DNA of 64,000 nucleotides from an uncultured Tenacibaculum sp. (GCA_947501615.1 CANMWK010000011.1:62001-126000), one strand, 5' to 3'; shown: positions 8,632-17,838, counted from the first letter of the stretch. Made by a program: numbers and translations. The notes: generated by a model not told the origin, from the sequence alone.

Positions 8632-8750
8632 ACCAATAATTTATATTTAAAGATATAAGAGTTTAAATTTCTACTATCTAAAAAAAAGAAAATAAGAACT
8701 CCTAAACCAACTAAAAAAGTAGGATATAAAATAAGAAAGACTTTTTTCAT
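8628..8750 (-). CDS. Small membrane protein, 40 aa
   Basis: A 40-residue ORF with a typical N-terminus (MKKVFLILYPTFLVGLGVLIFF) and one membrane helix at about 4-24, followed by DSRNLNSYIFKYKLLV. The stop codon overlaps the start of the next small membrane ORF. No known family recognised. A lysine-led N-terminus plus an overlapping hydrophobic ORF make a real short gene pair, or a recently broken one, more likely than chance. Confidence 0.45.
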   Translation of the reverse strand: MKKVFLILYPTFLVGLGVLIFFFLDSRNLNSYIFKYKLLV

Positions 8751-8790
8751 GAATCAAAATAACTAAAGAAAATAATTAAGTGTATTTCCA

Positions 8791-9327
8791 CTAATTATCA
8801 AAAAAGCTAAATACATTACCACCATAGCGCTTTTCGTAACTAAACTTTGGATGATCAGCAAGCGATGTATGTTTTGAGTGCTCAATAACGAGTAATCCAT
8901 CTTCATTTAAAATGTTTTTATCAAAAACTAAATCAGCAATTTTAATAAACTTATCTACTTCAAAATCATAAGGAGGATCAGCAAAAATGATATCTGTTTT
9001 TAAAGCAGTCTTTTCTAAAAATTTAAAAACATCACTTTTAAAACTTGTAATATTAAGTTCTAATTCTTTGGCAATTTTATTGATGAATTTCACACAACCA
9101 AAATGTGCATCTACAGCGTAAATAGTTTCTGTTCCCCTTGACCCAAATTCATAGCTAATGTTACCAGTACCAGCAAAAAGATCTAAAACAGTTATATTAT
9201 CGAAATAATATAAGTTATTAATAATATTAAATAACGATTCCTTAGCCATATCGGTAGTAGGTCGTACGGGTAAATTCTTAGGAGCAGAAATTCTTTTACT
9301 TTTATATTTTCCTGAAATTATTCGCAT
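8791..9327 (-). CDS. rsmD: 16S rRNA (guanine(966)-N2)-methyltransferase RsmD
   Basis: 178 residues, the usual RsmD length. It starts MRIISGKYKSKRI and has R-P-T-T-D at 22-26, the SAM motif D-L-F-A-G-T-G at 49-55, and the catalytic N6/N2-methyltransferase motif D-P-P-Y at 117-120. The family methylates G966 of 16S rRNA in the 30S subunit. It directly abuts the stop of the DUF3822 gene upstream, so the two are cotranscribed, an arrangement common in Bacteroidota. Confidence 0.95.
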   Translation of the reverse strand: MRIISGKYKSKRISAPKNLPVRPTTDMAKESLFNIINNLYYFDNITVLDLFAGTGNISYEFGSRGTETIYAVDAHFGCVKFINKIAKELELNITSFKSDVFKFLEKTALKTDIIFADPPYDFEVDKFIKIADLVFDKNILNEDGLLVIEHSKHTSLADHPKFSYEKRYGGNVFSFFDN

Positions 9328-10152
9328 TTAAGAGAGTAATAAGTAATGTGCGTGTTTAAAGAAAAATTCAGATTTTTCGAAGAAATCATGATTAGGTTCT
9401 AAAAACTCAATATTTTTTATATAATTTTTAGTAATGTTATAAATGTCAAATTCATTAATAATATTTCCGCAAAAATACACTGTTAATTCATTTGCATTCA
9501 TTTCTAATTGTTCAATGCAAAATAAAATATAATAAATGAAATCTTCTTTAGATTTGTAATGAAAAGAATTATACAAAGAAAATTCATTGTCTTTTACAAT
9601 ACCAACATCCATACTGCTGTAAGATACATTAATGAAAATGCAATCTTTATTTAAGCTATTCTGTTGTTGTGCTATTTTATCTATAAATAAACTAGAATGA
9701 TGTTTAAATTCAAATTCACCAAAATTTTGGAATAAATAGTTGTTAATATTTACATAGGGTATATAAACATTATGAATGTTGTTAGTTAAACTATCGTAGG
9801 TAACAAAGTCAGAAGATAATGTTTTAATGGTGTATTGTAAATATGATTTTAAATGACTTTCATCGAAAAAATCATTAGGAACTAATGTCGATAAATTATT
9901 CTGATGAATTACGGTAACTTGATCAAAATTTACTTGTAAGTCTTTATCGCTTTCGAAAATTTCTACTACTTTTTCTAGTAGTAAGTTAGGCGTAGCTAAT
10001 CTTTCCTTGAATACATATTCAGATACTACTAAAATTTCTTTAGTAGGAATGTCTTGTACACAAAAAGAAAATCCATCCAAACTAAATTGGATGGATAATT
10101 TTTTCTGTTGTGATGATATTGCTTTATTACTTCTCTGCTGTAGCTTTTGCAT
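9328..10152 (-). CDS. DUF3822 family protein
   Basis: 274 residues from the ATG at 10152 (MQKLQQRSNKAISSQQKKLSIQFSLDGFSF). Members are conserved in Bacteroidota next to rsmD and have an actin/ASKHA-like pattern, but the function is unknown. The reading frame is open further upstream to 10203, but that would overlap the previous gene by 77 bases. The chosen start overlaps it by 26, which still implies coupling. No signal peptide or membrane helix is visible, so it is probably cytoplasmic. Confidence 0.8.
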   Translation of the reverse strand: MQKLQQRSNKAISSQQKKLSIQFSLDGFSFCVQDIPTKEILVVSEYVFKERLATPNLLLEKVVEIFESDKDLQVNFDQVTVIHQNNLSTLVPNDFFDESHLKSYLQYTIKTLSSDFVTYDSLTNNIHNVYIPYVNINNYLFQNFGEFEFKHHSSLFIDKIAQQQNSLNKDCIFINVSYSSMDVGIVKDNEFSLYNSFHYKSKEDFIYYILFCIEQLEMNANELTVYFCGNIINEFDIYNITKNYIKNIEFLEPNHDFFEKSEFFFKHAHYLLLS

Positions 10153-10864
10153 TATCGTCTTTATCATATAAAGGAGGCCAGTTACCACCTGTAGAAACTT
10201 CATTTAAAGATCCAACTGATACAAATTGACCTTTAATTTGATCCGCTTCAATAGCTTCTAATTCTTGCTTTACCAAGTGCTTTGGTAAATCCTTTAATAT
10301 ATATTTTTTGTCAACTTTAGCTTCAAATACAGGAACGAATAAACCTGTAACTTTTTCTATTAAACCAGTTTCTAATTTAAATTCTTGATCAGTATCTGGA
10401 ACTTTAAACATTGTTTTAAAGTCTCTATCTTTAAAATAGTCAAGAATAAGATCATAATCTTTGATACGCTCTTTACGGATAGATTTCTTTTGTGTAATTC
10501 CACCACCAACATTCACAATAGTATCTTGGTTATATACCTCAATGATTGGTAAAGAGTCATTTTCGATGAAATAGATTAAAGAATCTTTATTACTTGCATA
10601 AGAATTCTTTACATCTTTATATTTGATTTGAGCATCTCTTATTAATTTAAGCTTATCAATTACCTTAGCGTAACGCTTCTTTTTCTCGACACCAAATTTA
10701 ATTGGTTCCATTACACCTTGATAAATCAGATAAGATAAATATCCAGCTATAGCTAATAAAAGTATAGAAATTAGACCTCTAAGTTTTAATGGAACGAATT
10801 TCACAATAAGGTATGCTAATAAAAATGCACCTATTAAAGCTCCTACAATTAGTAATGCTAACAT
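10127..10864 (-). CDS. Conserved membrane protein of unknown function
   Basis: 245 residues from MLALLIVGALIGAFLLAYLIVKF. Two membrane helices lie at the N-terminus (about 2-22 and 28-48), followed by a soluble domain of about 195 residues that is charged and probably periplasmic. No catalytic motif is visible and I do not recognise the family. The ATG at 10864 is preferred over a TTG at 10897, because the hydrophobic helix then starts the protein. It is the first gene of a minus-strand unit with the DUF3822 gene and rsmD and is divergent from the helicase gene at 10970. Confidence 0.65.
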   Translation of the reverse strand: MLALLIVGALIGAFLLAYLIVKFVPLKLRGLISILLLAIAGYLSYLIYQGVMEPIKFGVEKKKRYAKVIDKLKLIRDAQIKYKDVKNSYASNKDSLIYFIENDSLPIIEVYNQDTIVNVGGGITQKKSIRKERIKDYDLILDYFKDRDFKTMFKVPDTDQEFKLETGLIEKVTGLFVPVFEAKVDKKYILKDLPKHLVKQELEAIEADQIKGQFVSVGSLNEVSTGGNWPPLYDKDDNAKATAEK

Positions 10865-10945
10865 TGTTTTTAGATTTTTAAAGTATGATAATCGCAAATC
10901 TACAATTTTTTTTCAATCATGAAAACAAATATTTAATAATACATT

Positions 10946-10953
10946 TACCTTTG
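10946..10953 (+). promoter_or_regulatory. Candidate -7 box for the helicase gene
   Basis: TACCTTTG matches TAnnTTTG and ends 16 bases before the ATG at 10970. There is no TTG at the expected -33 spacing, so this is only a partial promoter match. Confidence 0.35.
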
Positions 10954-10969
10954 TCAATATATTTTAAAT

Positions 10970-12394
10970 ATGATTAAATCTGCTAACGATTTCCATAAAG
11001 AGATAATTCAGAAATTTTCTTACACACCTACGCAAAAACAATTGGAGTTAATAGACCAATTAGCAACGTATATTTTTAATACAGATGCTAACAAATTGTT
11101 TTTGTTAAAAGGATATGCAGGAACAGGTAAAACTACGGTAATCAGTACAGTAGTGCACAGTTTATGGAAAGCAGGAAAAAAAGCGGTACTATTAGCTCCA
11201 ACGGGAAGAGCGGCAAAAGTTATATCAGGGTATTCTAAACGGCAAGCATTTACAATTCATAAAAAGATTTATTTCCCTAAAAAGCAGACCAACGGAGGTG
11301 TAAGTTTTGTAATGCAACCCAATAAACACACAAACACCATTTTTATTATAGATGAGGCTTCTATGATATCTGATCAAGTACAAAACGCAAAACTATTTGA
11401 AAATGGTTCTTTACTAGACGATCTGATTGCATATGTATATTCAGGGAAGAATTGTAAGTTAGTATTTATTGGAGATACAGCACAGTTACCACCAGTAAAG
11501 TTAAATGTAAGTCCAGCTTTAGATGGAGATAAACTATCACTTCATTTTAACAAAGATGTTACTATAATTGAACTAGATGAGGTTGTTCGACAACAGCAAG
11601 ACTCTGGTATTTTAGCTAACGCAACAGATTTGAGGTTGTTAATTCAGAATGAAGGAATGGATTTTCAATTCGATGTTAATTATCCAGATATCATTCGTTT
11701 ACAAGATGGATATGAGATTCAAGATGCAATTACAGATGCATATGATGGAGACATTGGTGTAGAAGATACTGCGATTATTGTACGTTCCAATAAAAGAGCA
11801 AACCAATATAATGCCCAAATACGAACAAAAATCAGAGGACAAGAAAATGAAATTTCTGTAGGTGATTATGTAATGGTAGTTAAAAACAATTATTTCTGGT
11901 TGAAAGACTCCTCATCGGCAGGTTTTATTGCTAATGGAGATATTTGTGAAGTACTACGAATTCATAATATTAAAGAATTATATGGATTTAAGTTTGCCGA
12001 GGTAACTATTAGAATGATAGATTATCCAGATATGAAACCTTTTGATACTGTATTACTTTTAGATACATTAACGAGTGAAAGTCCATCATTAACTTATGAA
12101 GAGTCTAATCGTTTATATGAAGCTGTTAAAGAGGATTTTGCTCATGAAAAATCTAAGTATAAACAGTTTATGGGAGTTAAAAAGAATAAATATTTTAATG
12201 CATTACAAGTAAAGTTTTCTTACGCAATGACTTGTCATAAATCTCAAGGAGGGCAATGGAAAACCATTTTCATAGAGCAACCCTATTTGCCAGATGGAAG
12301 CAGTGTAGAATATTTACGTTGGTTATATACTGCAGTGACCAGAGCTCAAGAGAAATTATATTTAATAGGCTTCAAAGATGAAAGTTTTGTTTAG
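10970..12394 (+). CDS. RecD-like superfamily 1 DNA helicase/ATPase
   Basis: 474 residues. Walker A is G-Y-A-G-T-G-K-T-T at 48-56, Walker B is I-I-D-E-A at 126-130, and the late helicase motif Y-A-M-T-C-H-K-S-Q-G-G-Q-W lies near 420. A UvrD/RecD-type C-terminal signature follows (VTRAQEKLYLIG). The protein is much shorter than RecD2 and has no N-terminal helix-hairpin-helix part. It belongs to the short RecD/TraA-like helicases common in Bacteroidota, which unwind DNA 5' to 3' in repair. The partner or pathway cannot be told from the context: its neighbours are an unrelated divergent operon and a methyltransferase. Confidence 0.85.
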   Translation: MIKSANDFHKEIIQKFSYTPTQKQLELIDQLATYIFNTDANKLFLLKGYAGTGKTTVISTVVHSLWKAGKKAVLLAPTGRAAKVISGYSKRQAFTIHKKIYFPKKQTNGGVSFVMQPNKHTNTIFIIDEASMISDQVQNAKLFENGSLLDDLIAYVYSGKNCKLVFIGDTAQLPPVKLNVSPALDGDKLSLHFNKDVTIIELDEVVRQQQDSGILANATDLRLLIQNEGMDFQFDVNYPDIIRLQDGYEIQDAITDAYDGDIGVEDTAIIVRSNKRANQYNAQIRTKIRGQENEISVGDYVMVVKNNYFWLKDSSSAGFIANGDICEVLRIHNIKELYGFKFAEVTIRMIDYPDMKPFDTVLLLDTLTSESPSLTYEESNRLYEAVKEDFAHEKSKYKQFMGVKKNKYFNALQVKFSYAMTCHKSQGGQWKTIFIEQPYLPDGSSVEYLRWLYTAVTRAQEKLYLIGFKDESFV

Positions 12395-12463
12395 TATGGA
12401 CAATAGATATTTATTATCAGGCATTAGACACAACAACTTCGGGAAAAATTAATTCAGAATTTA

Positions 12464-12471
12464 TATCTTTG
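12464..12471 (+). promoter_or_regulatory. Candidate -7 box ahead of the folded element
   Basis: TATCTTTG matches TAnnTTTG, about 24 bases upstream of the nested hairpin at 12495-12582. Transcription from it would start at about 12478 and cover the whole element. No TTG at the -33 spacing. Confidence 0.3.
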
Positions 12472-12494
12472 AATTCTGTTATATTAATTAAACA

Positions 12495-12582
12495 TATTAT
12501 CTAAGTCTTTCTTAAAAGATCAACTCGAAAAAACGAGTAATTAAAGCATAGAAATCTTTTAATTTCTAATGTTTAGATAATA
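12495..12582 (+). ncRNA. Candidate structured RNA: three nested stems
   Basis: Three nested inverted repeats share one axis. The outer stem is TATTATCTAA (12495-12504) with TTAGATAATA (12573-12582). The middle stem is TTAAAAGAT (12512-12520) with ATCTTTTAA (12554-12562). The inner stem is ACTCG (12523-12527) with CGAGT (12534-12538). Nested pairing over 88 bases between genes is not expected by chance. It could be a small RNA, a leader of the methyltransferase gene or a short mobile repeat. No ORF overlaps it. No known RNA family recognised. Confidence 0.4.
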
Positions 12583-12692
12583 ACACCATTTATTCTACAA
12601 AATTTTAAACAAATCAATTTATTGCAAACTCATTGTATTGCATTTGTGATGCTTTTTAAGCATTTCAGCATGTGATTAATACAATAATTAAA

Positions 12693-13532
12693 ATGAATAA
12701 CAAACAATTAATTAGTAGAGATATAGAACTATTCTACAATAAAGTATCGGAAGAGACCCGACTAGAGAAAGGAATGGGAGTATTTGAATTTGAGAGAATT
12801 AAATCTCTAATAGAAAGATATTTGTCTTCCTCAGCTTCAAAAATAATTGATGTTGGAGGTGGCACTGGAAAATACTCAGAATGGCTTGCTAAAAAAGGAC
12901 ATCAAGTTCATTTAATAGAACCTGTTTCAAAACATATAGAAATAGCAAAAAATAGGGCTAATAAATTAAAGAATAAGTTTTCAATTCAACTAGGCGAATC
13001 TAGAAAATTGGAGTTTCCTAGTAATTATGCTGATCTAATAATTTTACACGGACCTCTTTACCATCTTCAAAAAAAAGAAGACAGAGATTTAACCATTCGT
13101 GAAGCCAAACGTGTTCTTAAAAACAATGGAATTATTTTAGGTTTTGCGATTAATTACACTGCATCAACCTTAGTTGGATTATTAAACGGTTTAATTCACA
13201 AAAAGGCATTTTTTGATATGTGTACACAAGAATTGACAAATGGAATACATAACCCGCCAGATGATTTCCCTTGGCTTTTAACCGAGGCTTATTATCACAA
13301 CCCCGAACAACTTAAACAAGAATTTCTAGCTCAAGAGTTAACTTATTTAAATACATATGCAGTTGAAGGAATATCTTGGTTAGATAAAGATTATTTTGCA
13401 AGTATGCTAAATGATAAAAAGAAAAAAACACTATTAGAACTTATTAAAGTAACGGAAAACGATAATCAGCTACTAGCATTCAGTCCACATATGATGATTG
13501 CTTTAAAAAAACAAAACACTTATGGAAAATAA
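12693..13532 (+). CDS. Class I SAM-dependent methyltransferase
   Basis: 279 residues from the ATG at 12693. Motif I is I-I-D-V-G-G-G-T-G-K-Y near residues 50-60. An acidic end of strand 2 (H-L-I-E-P) and the motif IV region ADLIILHGPLYHL follow, then the common REAKRVLKNNG segment of UbiE/COQ5-like enzymes. The substrate is unknown; the H-G-P-L-Y-H-L sequence is typical of small-molecule methyltransferases. A GTG seven codons upstream is a less likely start. The last 11 bases overlap the next small gene, so they are cotranscribed. The folded element at 12495-12582 lies about 110 bases upstream and could be its leader. Confidence 0.85.
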   Translation: MNNKQLISRDIELFYNKVSEETRLEKGMGVFEFERIKSLIERYLSSSASKIIDVGGGTGKYSEWLAKKGHQVHLIEPVSKHIEIAKNRANKLKNKFSIQLGESRKLEFPSNYADLIILHGPLYHLQKKEDRDLTIREAKRVLKNNGIILGFAINYTASTLVGLLNGLIHKKAFFDMCTQELTNGIHNPPDDFPWLLTEAYYHNPEQLKQEFLAQELTYLNTYAVEGISWLDKDYFASMLNDKKKKTLLELIKVTENDNQLLAFSPHMMIALKKQNTYGK

Positions 13533-13725
13533 AGAACGTTATTATAAAGCATTAATAAAAAATGCAGGTCAACTGAATGAAATTGACCTTGGAGAAAAAT
13601 TATATCTCGACGAAAATGAAACGAGAAAAATAATTTCTCAACTATTATCTGAGCATAAAATTGAATATGTAGAAAATAGAACTTGTAATTATAGTGCTGT
13701 AAAAAGAAAAAATAAAAGCAGGTAA
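13522..13725 (+). CDS. Small winged-helix-like protein, 67 aa
   Basis: 67 residues, MENKERYYKALIKNAGQLNEIDLGEKLYLDENETRKIISQLLSEHKIEY and onward. The pattern of helix, turn, helix and a short basic wing resembles a minimal winged-helix DNA-binding fold, but I do not recognise a family. It overlaps the methyltransferase gene by 11 bases in another frame, which supports coupled expression and a shared role. No cysteine pairs or membrane helix. Confidence 0.65.
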   Translation: MENKERYYKALIKNAGQLNEIDLGEKLYLDENETRKIISQLLSEHKIEYVENRTCNYSAVKRKNKSR

Positions 13726-13846
13726 CATTGTATCCCGTTATGTTATGTTTTCCAAAATAAGGATAACCGTTTTTAAACCATTTTATGATTTTATCATACT
13801 GATTTTAATAGAAATATATTAAGTTTAGAGATCAAATAATTCTAAA

Positions 13847-15112
13847 ATGAAAAAAATACTAAGCACATTTCTAATTTTACTTTTGTATACTGTACAATCA
13901 CAAAATAAAATAGATGGATTTCTGTCTGCTAATAAATTTTCACAACAAATAATAAGTCAGTATGATGGAACATACTTTTGGTTGATTCATAATTCAAAAT
14001 ATACTATTGTAGATACAAAAGGAACTGTAATTATGAAAGATATAGGTATGAAAAATGTTTTTCAACCTGCCAATAATATAGCAGAGATACATAATGGAAT
14101 ATTCGTAGATTATAATAAGGAAAAAAGACGTAGTAGATTTGTTTCTCTCCAACATAAAAAGCCATTAACAGATTATGTGTATAGTGAAATTATTCCCTAT
14201 AATAATGGTACTTATTTGGCTGTTAAAGATATAGTTGGTAAAAAAGAATATCATTACTTGGATCAGGACTTGAAAATTCTTTATAAAGCTAAGTTGAATT
14301 TAAAGACTAAAAATTCTGGGAGGTTTGCTTCTTTTAGAGCACAGAATTATAGTAAAGATAAGCTGATTCAAATTTTTGGTGCATTTAATGAAGAACTTGT
14401 AAAATCATACGATCATAAAAAATTAAAGTATGGTTTTGTAAATAAATATGGTAGATTAACTATTCCTAAAAAATTTGCATGGGTAGCCGATTTTTCTGAA
14501 GGACTATCTTCTTTTCAGAATGATGAAAAATTATTTGGCTTCATAAACAGTAAAGGAATTGTTGTTATACCAGCAAAGTTTAGTAAAAAACCATACTCTT
14601 TCTCTAGCGGTAGAGCTAAAGTGGTTTCAAAAAAAGGTTTTTTAGGATTTATAGATACGAAAGGGCAAGTAGCTGTGAATCCTAAATATAAATATGCTAC
14701 AAACTTTTATAAGAATAGAGCATTAGTTAAAGAAACAAGAATTTCTCCAATATTGTTAATTAATGAAAAAGGAGAAGTACTTAAAGAGTTTGATAAAAAT
14801 TTTAAAACTCATTTTCAAGAAAGAGCAGATGCATTTATGAACCCAGCTATATTTGATGAATATTTGACACATATTAATCAGACTTTAAAACAATTGGTAG
14901 ATTTTAAAAAAGCTATTTTTCATAAAAACATTAATGCTTATGGACTAGTGGATATTGAGGGAAATATTATTTTAGATTTCAAGTATAGTTCGTTAAAAGA
15001 TTACAATAACGGATTGATGTTAGCTATTGTAAAACAAGGAAATTCAAGAAAAGAGGGGTTAATGAATGAAAAAGGTGAGTTTATTGTAGAAGCAGGAGAA
15101 TCTGAGTTTTAA
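13847..15112 (+). CDS. Secreted WG-repeat protein
   Basis: 421 residues with a signal peptide (ILSTFLILLLYTVQSQ). At least three WG-type repeats of about 35 residues lie between about 200 and 295 (YGFVNKYGRLTIPKKF, FGFINSKGIVVIPAKF, LGFIDTKGQVAVNPKY). Another is at about 365 (YGLVDIEGNIILDFKY). WG repeats form beta structure; the function is unknown and the protein is probably periplasmic or at the outer membrane. It stands alone on its strand. A second WG-repeat protein is at 26725. Confidence 0.85.
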   Translation: MKKILSTFLILLLYTVQSQNKIDGFLSANKFSQQIISQYDGTYFWLIHNSKYTIVDTKGTVIMKDIGMKNVFQPANNIAEIHNGIFVDYNKEKRRSRFVSLQHKKPLTDYVYSEIIPYNNGTYLAVKDIVGKKEYHYLDQDLKILYKAKLNLKTKNSGRFASFRAQNYSKDKLIQIFGAFNEELVKSYDHKKLKYGFVNKYGRLTIPKKFAWVADFSEGLSSFQNDEKLFGFINSKGIVVIPAKFSKKPYSFSSGRAKVVSKKGFLGFIDTKGQVAVNPKYKYATNFYKNRALVKETRISPILLINEKGEVLKEFDKNFKTHFQERADAFMNPAIFDEYLTHINQTLKQLVDFKKAIFHKNINAYGLVDIEGNIILDFKYSSLKDYNNGLMLAIVKQGNSRKEGLMNEKGEFIVEAGESEF

Positions 15113-15257
15113 AAGTATTTTTTGGATTTTTTTCACTAATTTTTTTATTCTTAGTTGTTAACTATCGTAGAATTTACGACTCAATGCTAAATACCTAAAG
15201 ACTAAGTCAAAATGTTAGTGTTTTGTTAAACAAGGTGACTTAAAATGGTAAAAAGAC

Positions 15258-15265
15258 TACATTTG
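15258..15265 (+). promoter_or_regulatory. Candidate -7 box for the PIG-L deacetylase gene
   Basis: TACATTTG matches TAnnTTTG, 23 bases before the ATG at 15289, a normal leader length. No TTG is at the -33 spacing. Confidence 0.4.
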
Positions 15266-15288
15266 TTAATCAATCATAACTATTAAAA

Positions 15289-17778
15289 ATGAACAAAAAA
15301 ATATTTGTTTGCCTTTCATTTTTGCTGATTTCAGTATCAGTTCTAAGTCAAAAACCAAAAAAATTAACTACAAATCAAATTTACGAGAAAGTTCAAAAAC
15401 TAAACTTTTTAGGTTCTGCTTTGTACGTTGCTGCACATCCAGATGATGAGAATACACGATTAATCGCGTACTTAGCCAATAAAGCAAAAGCAAGAACATC
15501 GTATTTATCGTTAACAAGAGGAGATGGAGGTCAAAATTTAATAGGTCCAGAAATTCGTGAATTATTAGGTGTAATTCGTACCCAAGAGCTATTAGCTGCA
15601 AGAGGAGTTGATGGTGGAGAACAACGATTCTCTAGAGCAAATGACTTTGGGTTTTCTAAACACCCTGATGAAACATTAGATATTTGGGATAAAGATAAAG
15701 TCTTGGCAGATGTAGTTTGGGCTATCCGTACTTTTAAACCAGATGTTATTATCAATAGATTCGATCATAGAACACCAGGAACTACCCATGGACATCATAC
15801 AACTTCTGCAATGTTAAGTGTTGAAGCTTTTGATTTAGCTGCAGATAAAACAAAATATCCTGAACAATTAAAATACACATCTACTTGGCAACCCAATAGT
15901 TTATATTTCAACACGTCTTGGTGGTTTTACGGAAGTAGAGCAAATTTTGAGAAGGCAGATAAAAGTAAAATGTTAGATTTTGATATCGGAGTTTATTATC
16001 CTTTAAAAGGGGTTTCTAATAATGAACTTGCTTCAATGGCTAGTAGCCAACATTTATGTCAAGGTTTTGGACGTTTAACTACAAGAGGAGAGCAAACAGA
16101 ATATGTAGAATTTTTGAAAGGAAAATTTCCAAAAGATAAAAAAGATATTTTTTCAGGAATAAACACTACTTGGAATAGAGTAGAAGGAGGTGGAGCAATT
16201 GGAGATATTTTATATGATGTGGAGAAAAATTTTGATTTTGTAAACCCTTCAAAACATCTATCAAGTTTATTGAAAGCATATCAATTAATAGAAGGATTAA
16301 AAGATGAGCATTGGAAAGCAATAAAATCTAAAGAAATAAAAGCAATAATTGAAGCTTGTGCAGGTTTGTACCTAGAAGCTTCAGCAAAAACATCAAGTAC
16401 AACACCAAATTCAGATATCAAAGTAGATTTTGAAGCTTTAAATAGAAGTAAAGCTTCAATGGATTTAACTTCGATTGAATGGTTACCAAGCAAGAAAATA
16501 GTAAAGAAGGATATAGCTTTATCGGATAATAAGAGAAAAAACTTTACAGAAAGTATAGCTGTAGGAAGTTTGGACTATTCTGCTCCATATTGGTTAGTTG
16601 ATACTTGGGGATTAGGAATGTACACAGTAAAAAATCAAGAGTTAAGAGGAAATCCAGAAACTTCTCGTCCAATTCAGGTGAAGTTTAACTTGATGATTGA
16701 AGATACTCCAATTTCATTTACAAAAAATGTAATACGAAGATATTCTCAAAGAGATAAAGGAGAAATTTACGAGCCTTTTGAAATTTTACCTAAAGTAACA
16801 ACAAAGCTAAAAGATAAAGTACTAATATTTTCGAATAGTAATTCGAAAGAAGTAGCAGTAGAAGTAAGATCAGGAGAAAAAAATGCTACAGGAAAAGTAG
16901 CTTTAAAAGTTCCTAGTGGGTGGAGTGTTACTCCAAAAGAATTGAGTTTTAATATTGCTCAAAAAGGAGATAAGCAAGTAGTTTTATTTACGGTTTCACC
17001 TTCTAAAAATCAATCTGAAGGGTATATTGAAACAATTGCCACTATTGGAAATCAGAAGTTTGATAAAGAATTAATTGAAATCAACTATAACCATATTCCT
17101 AAACAATCTGTTTTACTACCATCAAAGGCAAAAGTAGTTCGTTTAAATATAAAGAAAGAAGGAAAAGAAATAGGTTATATTCAAGGATCTGGAGATGCTG
17201 TTCCTGAAAGTTTACGTCAGATCGGTTATAATGTAACAGAAATTACTCCAGAAGAAATTAATGAATCCAATTTGAAAAATTTTGATGCTGTTGTAATTGG
17301 GATTAGAGCATACAACACTAAAAAAGTGCTGCAGTTTAAACAAAAACATATACTAGATTATGTTAAAAACGGAGGGAATGTTGTGGTACAGTACAATACG
17401 AATAGAAGAGTAGATGTAAAACCACCTTATGATTTACAGTTATCTAGAGACAGAGTTACTGATGAATTTGCTAAAGTAACCATGCTTGCTAAGGATCATT
17501 CTGTTTTAAATTATCCGAATAAAATCACAACTAACGATTTTGAAAATTGGGTACAAGAAAGAGGTTTGTATTTTCCTAATAAATGGAGTGATGAATACAC
17601 ACCTATTTTAGCGATGAATGATAAAGGAGAGTCTCCGAAACAAGGAAGTTTATTGGTTGCCAAATATGGAAAAGGAAATTATGTTTATACAGGTTTAAGT
17701 TTCTTTAGGGAACTACCAGCGGGTGTTTCTGGAGCCTATAAATTATTTGCAAACTTACTTTCTGTAAAAGAAAATTAG
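15289..17778 (+). CDS. Large secreted PIG-L/LmbE-family deacetylase
   Basis: 829 residues with a signal peptide (cleavage near VLSQK). The PIG-L metal site is A-H50-P-D52-D53-E with H167-G-H169-H170. Family members are zinc N-acetyl deacetylases acting on GlcNAc-type substrates. The remaining 500 or so residues include a beta-rich region (about 480-600) resembling an Ig-like or NEW3 domain. After that comes a Rossmann-like section, VLLPSKAKVVRLNI then VVIGIRAYN and YVKNGGNVVVQYN, similar to glutamine-amidotransferase/ThuA folds. It is therefore a multidomain exported enzyme that may act on extracellular polysaccharide; the substrate is inference. A strong terminator follows. Confidence 0.85.
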   Translation: MNKKIFVCLSFLLISVSVLSQKPKKLTTNQIYEKVQKLNFLGSALYVAAHPDDENTRLIAYLANKAKARTSYLSLTRGDGGQNLIGPEIRELLGVIRTQELLAARGVDGGEQRFSRANDFGFSKHPDETLDIWDKDKVLADVVWAIRTFKPDVIINRFDHRTPGTTHGHHTTSAMLSVEAFDLAADKTKYPEQLKYTSTWQPNSLYFNTSWWFYGSRANFEKADKSKMLDFDIGVYYPLKGVSNNELASMASSQHLCQGFGRLTTRGEQTEYVEFLKGKFPKDKKDIFSGINTTWNRVEGGGAIGDILYDVEKNFDFVNPSKHLSSLLKAYQLIEGLKDEHWKAIKSKEIKAIIEACAGLYLEASAKTSSTTPNSDIKVDFEALNRSKASMDLTSIEWLPSKKIVKKDIALSDNKRKNFTESIAVGSLDYSAPYWLVDTWGLGMYTVKNQELRGNPETSRPIQVKFNLMIEDTPISFTKNVIRRYSQRDKGEIYEPFEILPKVTTKLKDKVLIFSNSNSKEVAVEVRSGEKNATGKVALKVPSGWSVTPKELSFNIAQKGDKQVVLFTVSPSKNQSEGYIETIATIGNQKFDKELIEINYNHIPKQSVLLPSKAKVVRLNIKKEGKEIGYIQGSGDAVPESLRQIGYNVTEITPEEINESNLKNFDAVVIGIRAYNTKKVLQFKQKHILDYVKNGGNVVVQYNTNRRVDVKPPYDLQLSRDRVTDEFAKVTMLAKDHSVLNYPNKITTNDFENWVQERGLYFPNKWSDEYTPILAMNDKGESPKQGSLLVAKYGKGNYVYTGLSFFRELPAGVSGAYKLFANLLSVKEN

Positions 17779-17801
17779 AGATATAAGATATAGTCATATT
17801 T

Positions 17802-17838
17802 AAACCTCACAGATTTTTTAAAATCTGTGAGGTTTTTT
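17802..17838 (+). terminator. Terminator after the PIG-L deacetylase gene
   Basis: A 16-base perfect stem (17802-17817 with 17820-17835) with a minimal loop, ending in six T. The core AACCTCACAGATTTT with its complement is a hairpin type common in flavobacteria; a related weaker copy is at 18813-18836. Confidence 0.85.

Noticed and set aside
12495..12582. Mobile element (MITE) explanation of the nested hairpin
   Set aside because: Ends are inverted repeats flanked by a 3-base ACA duplication, but three bases in such AT-rich DNA is not evidence; left as a structured RNA candidate.
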